DNA of 64,000 nt, from positions 496,001-560,000 of the forward strand of contig CM063255.1 in the NCBI GenBank assembly GCA_032158295.1, given 5' to 3'. The notes beneath the pieces are model-generated. The model saw only the letters and a program-made list of their open reading frames with translations, ran no database searches and was not told the DNA's origin. The position numbers and the translations under genes are program-made. Source of the DNA: Pycnopodia helianthoides. Taxonomy: Eukaryota; Echinodermata; Asteroidea; Forcipulatida; Asteriidae. Positions 61,786 to 64,000 of the stretch are shown piece after piece (the first letter of the stretch is position 1; every line of letters begins with the position of its first letter).

Positions 61786-64000
61786 TTATTTGACACCGGT
61801 GTTGATGTTAAGTCCAAAGGGTTGGACTGTCTTAAGTTGGTGAATCCAATGCGATTCTCTGAGTTTGCGGTGTGTGTCATCACCATTGCAAGCCTCAATC
61901 ACCATAAGTTCAACATCTTTGACGTTGTGATTGGGGCTGTTGAAGTGGATGGAGACGGGGTACTGTTTCTTGGTCTTTATGGACGAGACATGGTTCGCAA
62001 AGCGAAGACTGAGTTTGGTCTTAGTCTCTCCCACATATTGTAGTCCACATTTCTTACATGATATAACATAGACTACATTAGGTGTGCTACATTGGGAGTC
62101 GGTCTTGATGTTGTAAGAAGAGCCAGTGCTATGACTCTTTACTTTAAGTGCCGGTTTGATGTAGAGACATGTTCTACACTTGGAGCGGGTACATTTGTGA
62201 CAACCTAGTATTTCTGTTATGGGTGGTGTTTGGCATGTACCTGGTGGGAGTTTAGCCCTGACTAGGATGTCTCCCAGGTTTTTAGGGCGGCGGAATGCAA
62301 CCATGGGGGGCTCAGGGATTGCTGAGCATAACCTGTTAGAGGAGTGAAGTATATTCATATTGTTATTGAGGATTGATGAGAGTTTAGGCAGTTTAGGGTG
62401 GAAGGTGGTGACTAGGGCAACTCTCTTGGTCGGGGCTTTTTTCGTTCTCGTGTTGGTCAATAAAGTGTGACGAGGTATGTTGAGGGCTCTGTTGATGGCA
62501 AGTTGGACCCTGCGTTCGCTGTGGCCCCTTGAAACAAGGTGTTTCCTTAGGTCGGATGAACGACTTTTGTACAAGGTATCTGTGGAACAGATACGCCTTA
62601 TACGTAATGCTTGACTGTAAGCAATTGCCTTCTTACAGTGACTAGGGTGGCAACTGTTGGAGAGAAGATACTGGTGGGTGTCAGTGGGTTTGCTGTATAC
62701 ATCCGTAATAATGCCATTAGGGGATTTAGTTACGGTTACATCAAGAAAGTTCACACTTGTGAGAGAGCATTCAGTGGTGAACTTTATGGTGGGGTGGAAT
62801 GAGTTTATATGGTCGATAAACTCATCCAAGCTGTCTTGACCACCACACCCATATGGAGAAAATATCATCGATAAATCTCCACCAAACTAGTGGGCGGTTG
62901 GGGGCAGAGGACAGGAGTCTGTCCTCTAAGTCAGACATGAATAGGTTGGCATATGAGGGTGCCATTTTGGTACCCATTGCGGTACCTTGTACCTGTACAA
63001 AATGTCTGTCAGTAAATGAAAAATTGTTCTTAGTGAGAATGTGGCTGATGAGTTCCTTAATCTCTCTCACTGAGGGGCGGGATTGTCTATTGGCCCTGAG
63101 AGCAGAGACACAAGCACTCATGCCTTCATTATGGGGTATGTTAGTATACAGTGATGAAACATCCAGAGTAACCAGAATAGCAGAGTCAGGTATTTGATGT
63201 TTGACTTCCTCTAGTTTATGGAGGAAGTCTGTGGTATCCTTTATGAAGGACGGGATGCGGGAGACTAAGGGGTTGAGGAAACTATCGACAAACTCAGAAA
63301 TGCGTTCTGTGGGGCTACCATTACCAGATACAATGGGTCGACCCGGGTTGTTGGGCTTGTGTATCTTGGGTAGAAGGTAGAAGCGTGCTGTACGGGGGTC
63401 CTGTGGGAGGAGATAGTTAAACGTATCTTTCTCGATACCGTTGGCATTGTGAATTTTAACCAGAGTGTCACTGATTTGTTTGGAAAACGATTGAGTAGGG
63501 TCAGTGTCACATTCAATATAATGATCAGTGTTGCTGAGCTGTTTGAGGCCCTCAGCTATATAATCATGTGTGTTCATGACTACAACTGCGGACCCCTTGT
63601 CAGCTCGTTTAATCACTATGTCTGATGATTGGCGGAGCTGTGTTAGGGCGTGGCGTTCATCTTGGGGGAGGTTATTGGGTGTCGAGGTGTTGGGGACCTT
63701 AAGAACCTCAGAGTTGACTGAATTGATGTAAGCGTCTAGAGCTACATCTCGGTTCTTAGGGGGTACCCAACTACTCTTTTCCTTGAAGCGGTTGCGGGTG
63801 GGTTGGATCTCAACAGATGACTCGTCATCTGTGGATGGCTCTACATGAAAATATTCACGTAGGCGTAACCTGCGGTTGAATTGGGCCATGTCCTGTTGGA
63901 AAGACAGTTGGTTGGGTTCTCTAGGTGTGGGGCAAAACTTAAGACCCCTTGAAAGGAGTTTAACCTGTGGGTCGGTTAAGACTTTGTCAGACAGATTGAC
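61786..64000 (-). CDS. PLE copy 3: reverse transcriptase plus GIY-YIG endonuclease, one frame break, 5' end outside window
   Basis: The frame is open from the window edge (KVLTDPQVKLLSRGLKFCPT, a typical PLE N-terminal block) through IVIKRADKGSAVVVM, FYLLPKIHKP, GRPIVSG, motif A LVTLDVSSLYTNIPH, motif B GTAMGTKMAPSYANL and motif C FIDD. An extra C near 62848 then shifts frame. The second part (61786-62868) continues with SLTSVNFLDVTVTKSPNG, CHKCTRSKCRTC and the GIY-YIG domain (YVISCKKCGLQYVGET, LRFANH, RESHWI). RT and endonuclease would copy the RNA at a nicked target. Copy 2 keeps the frame at this point. Confidence 0.88.

Overview
The window is eukaryotic genomic DNA, most likely from a marine invertebrate and probably an echinoderm such as a sea star. 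It has GT-AG exon/intron genes, low coding density and many foldback (TIR) elements, tRNA-derived SINEs and Penelope-like retroelements. Two interspersed families, at 1929-2303 and 6872-7229, look like repeats I associate with asteroid genomes. The species call is inference; nothing prokaryotic is present.

1-8.6 kb (- strand): an EPHX1-like microsomal epoxide hydrolase gene. Eight exons are recognisable, with the N-terminal anchor, the HGWPGS oxyanion motif, the GGDWG nucleophile and the RGGHFAA catalytic His. Exon 6 carries a one-base frame break and the exon(s) that should follow the nucleophile were not found. Its introns hold at least nine short inverted-repeat elements. 8.87-10.97 kb: two tandem copies of a module made of spacer hairpins, a (TA)n tract and the 3' end of a Penelope-like element (PLE). 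That 3' end contains a hammerhead-like ribozyme fold. 11-17.5 kb: intergenic repeats, including a ~1.26 kb TIR element with a 9-bp target duplication that carries a RecQ-helicase-like Walker A exon.

17.6-59.1 kb: a tandem array of receptor units. Each starts with an inverted (- strand) 7TM pseudogene fragment where retained, then a promoter with a CRE palindrome and a 70-nt signal-peptide exon. Units 1 and 2 continue, after a ~5-7 kb intron, into a large exon (somatomedin-B domain, Cys/Thr-rich stalk, TM1-TM5) and a final exon (TM6-TM7, tail). Unit 1 (19.3-30.2 kb) is nearly intact but has one frame break in the stalk. Unit 2 (36.2-45.1 kb) is a pseudogene with at least eight frame breaks. 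Units 3 (50.7-54.1 kb) and 4 (55.8-59.1 kb) show only the signal exon and part of intron 1, and are near-identical to each other. The introns hold large inverted repeats, a palindromic minisatellite, and a foldback element whose arms are 57-bp minisatellites.

54.1-64 kb: three PLE copies (RT plus GIY-YIG endonuclease) in -, +, - orientation. Copies 2 and 3 face each other tail to tail across a (TA)n tract, forming a palindrome with ~0.7 kb non-coding arms plus inverted coding sequence. Copy 3 runs off the window end. Every copy is truncated or frame-broken. Together with the 3.3-kb duplication this is either very recent PLE-linked rearrangement or an assembly of allelic copies.
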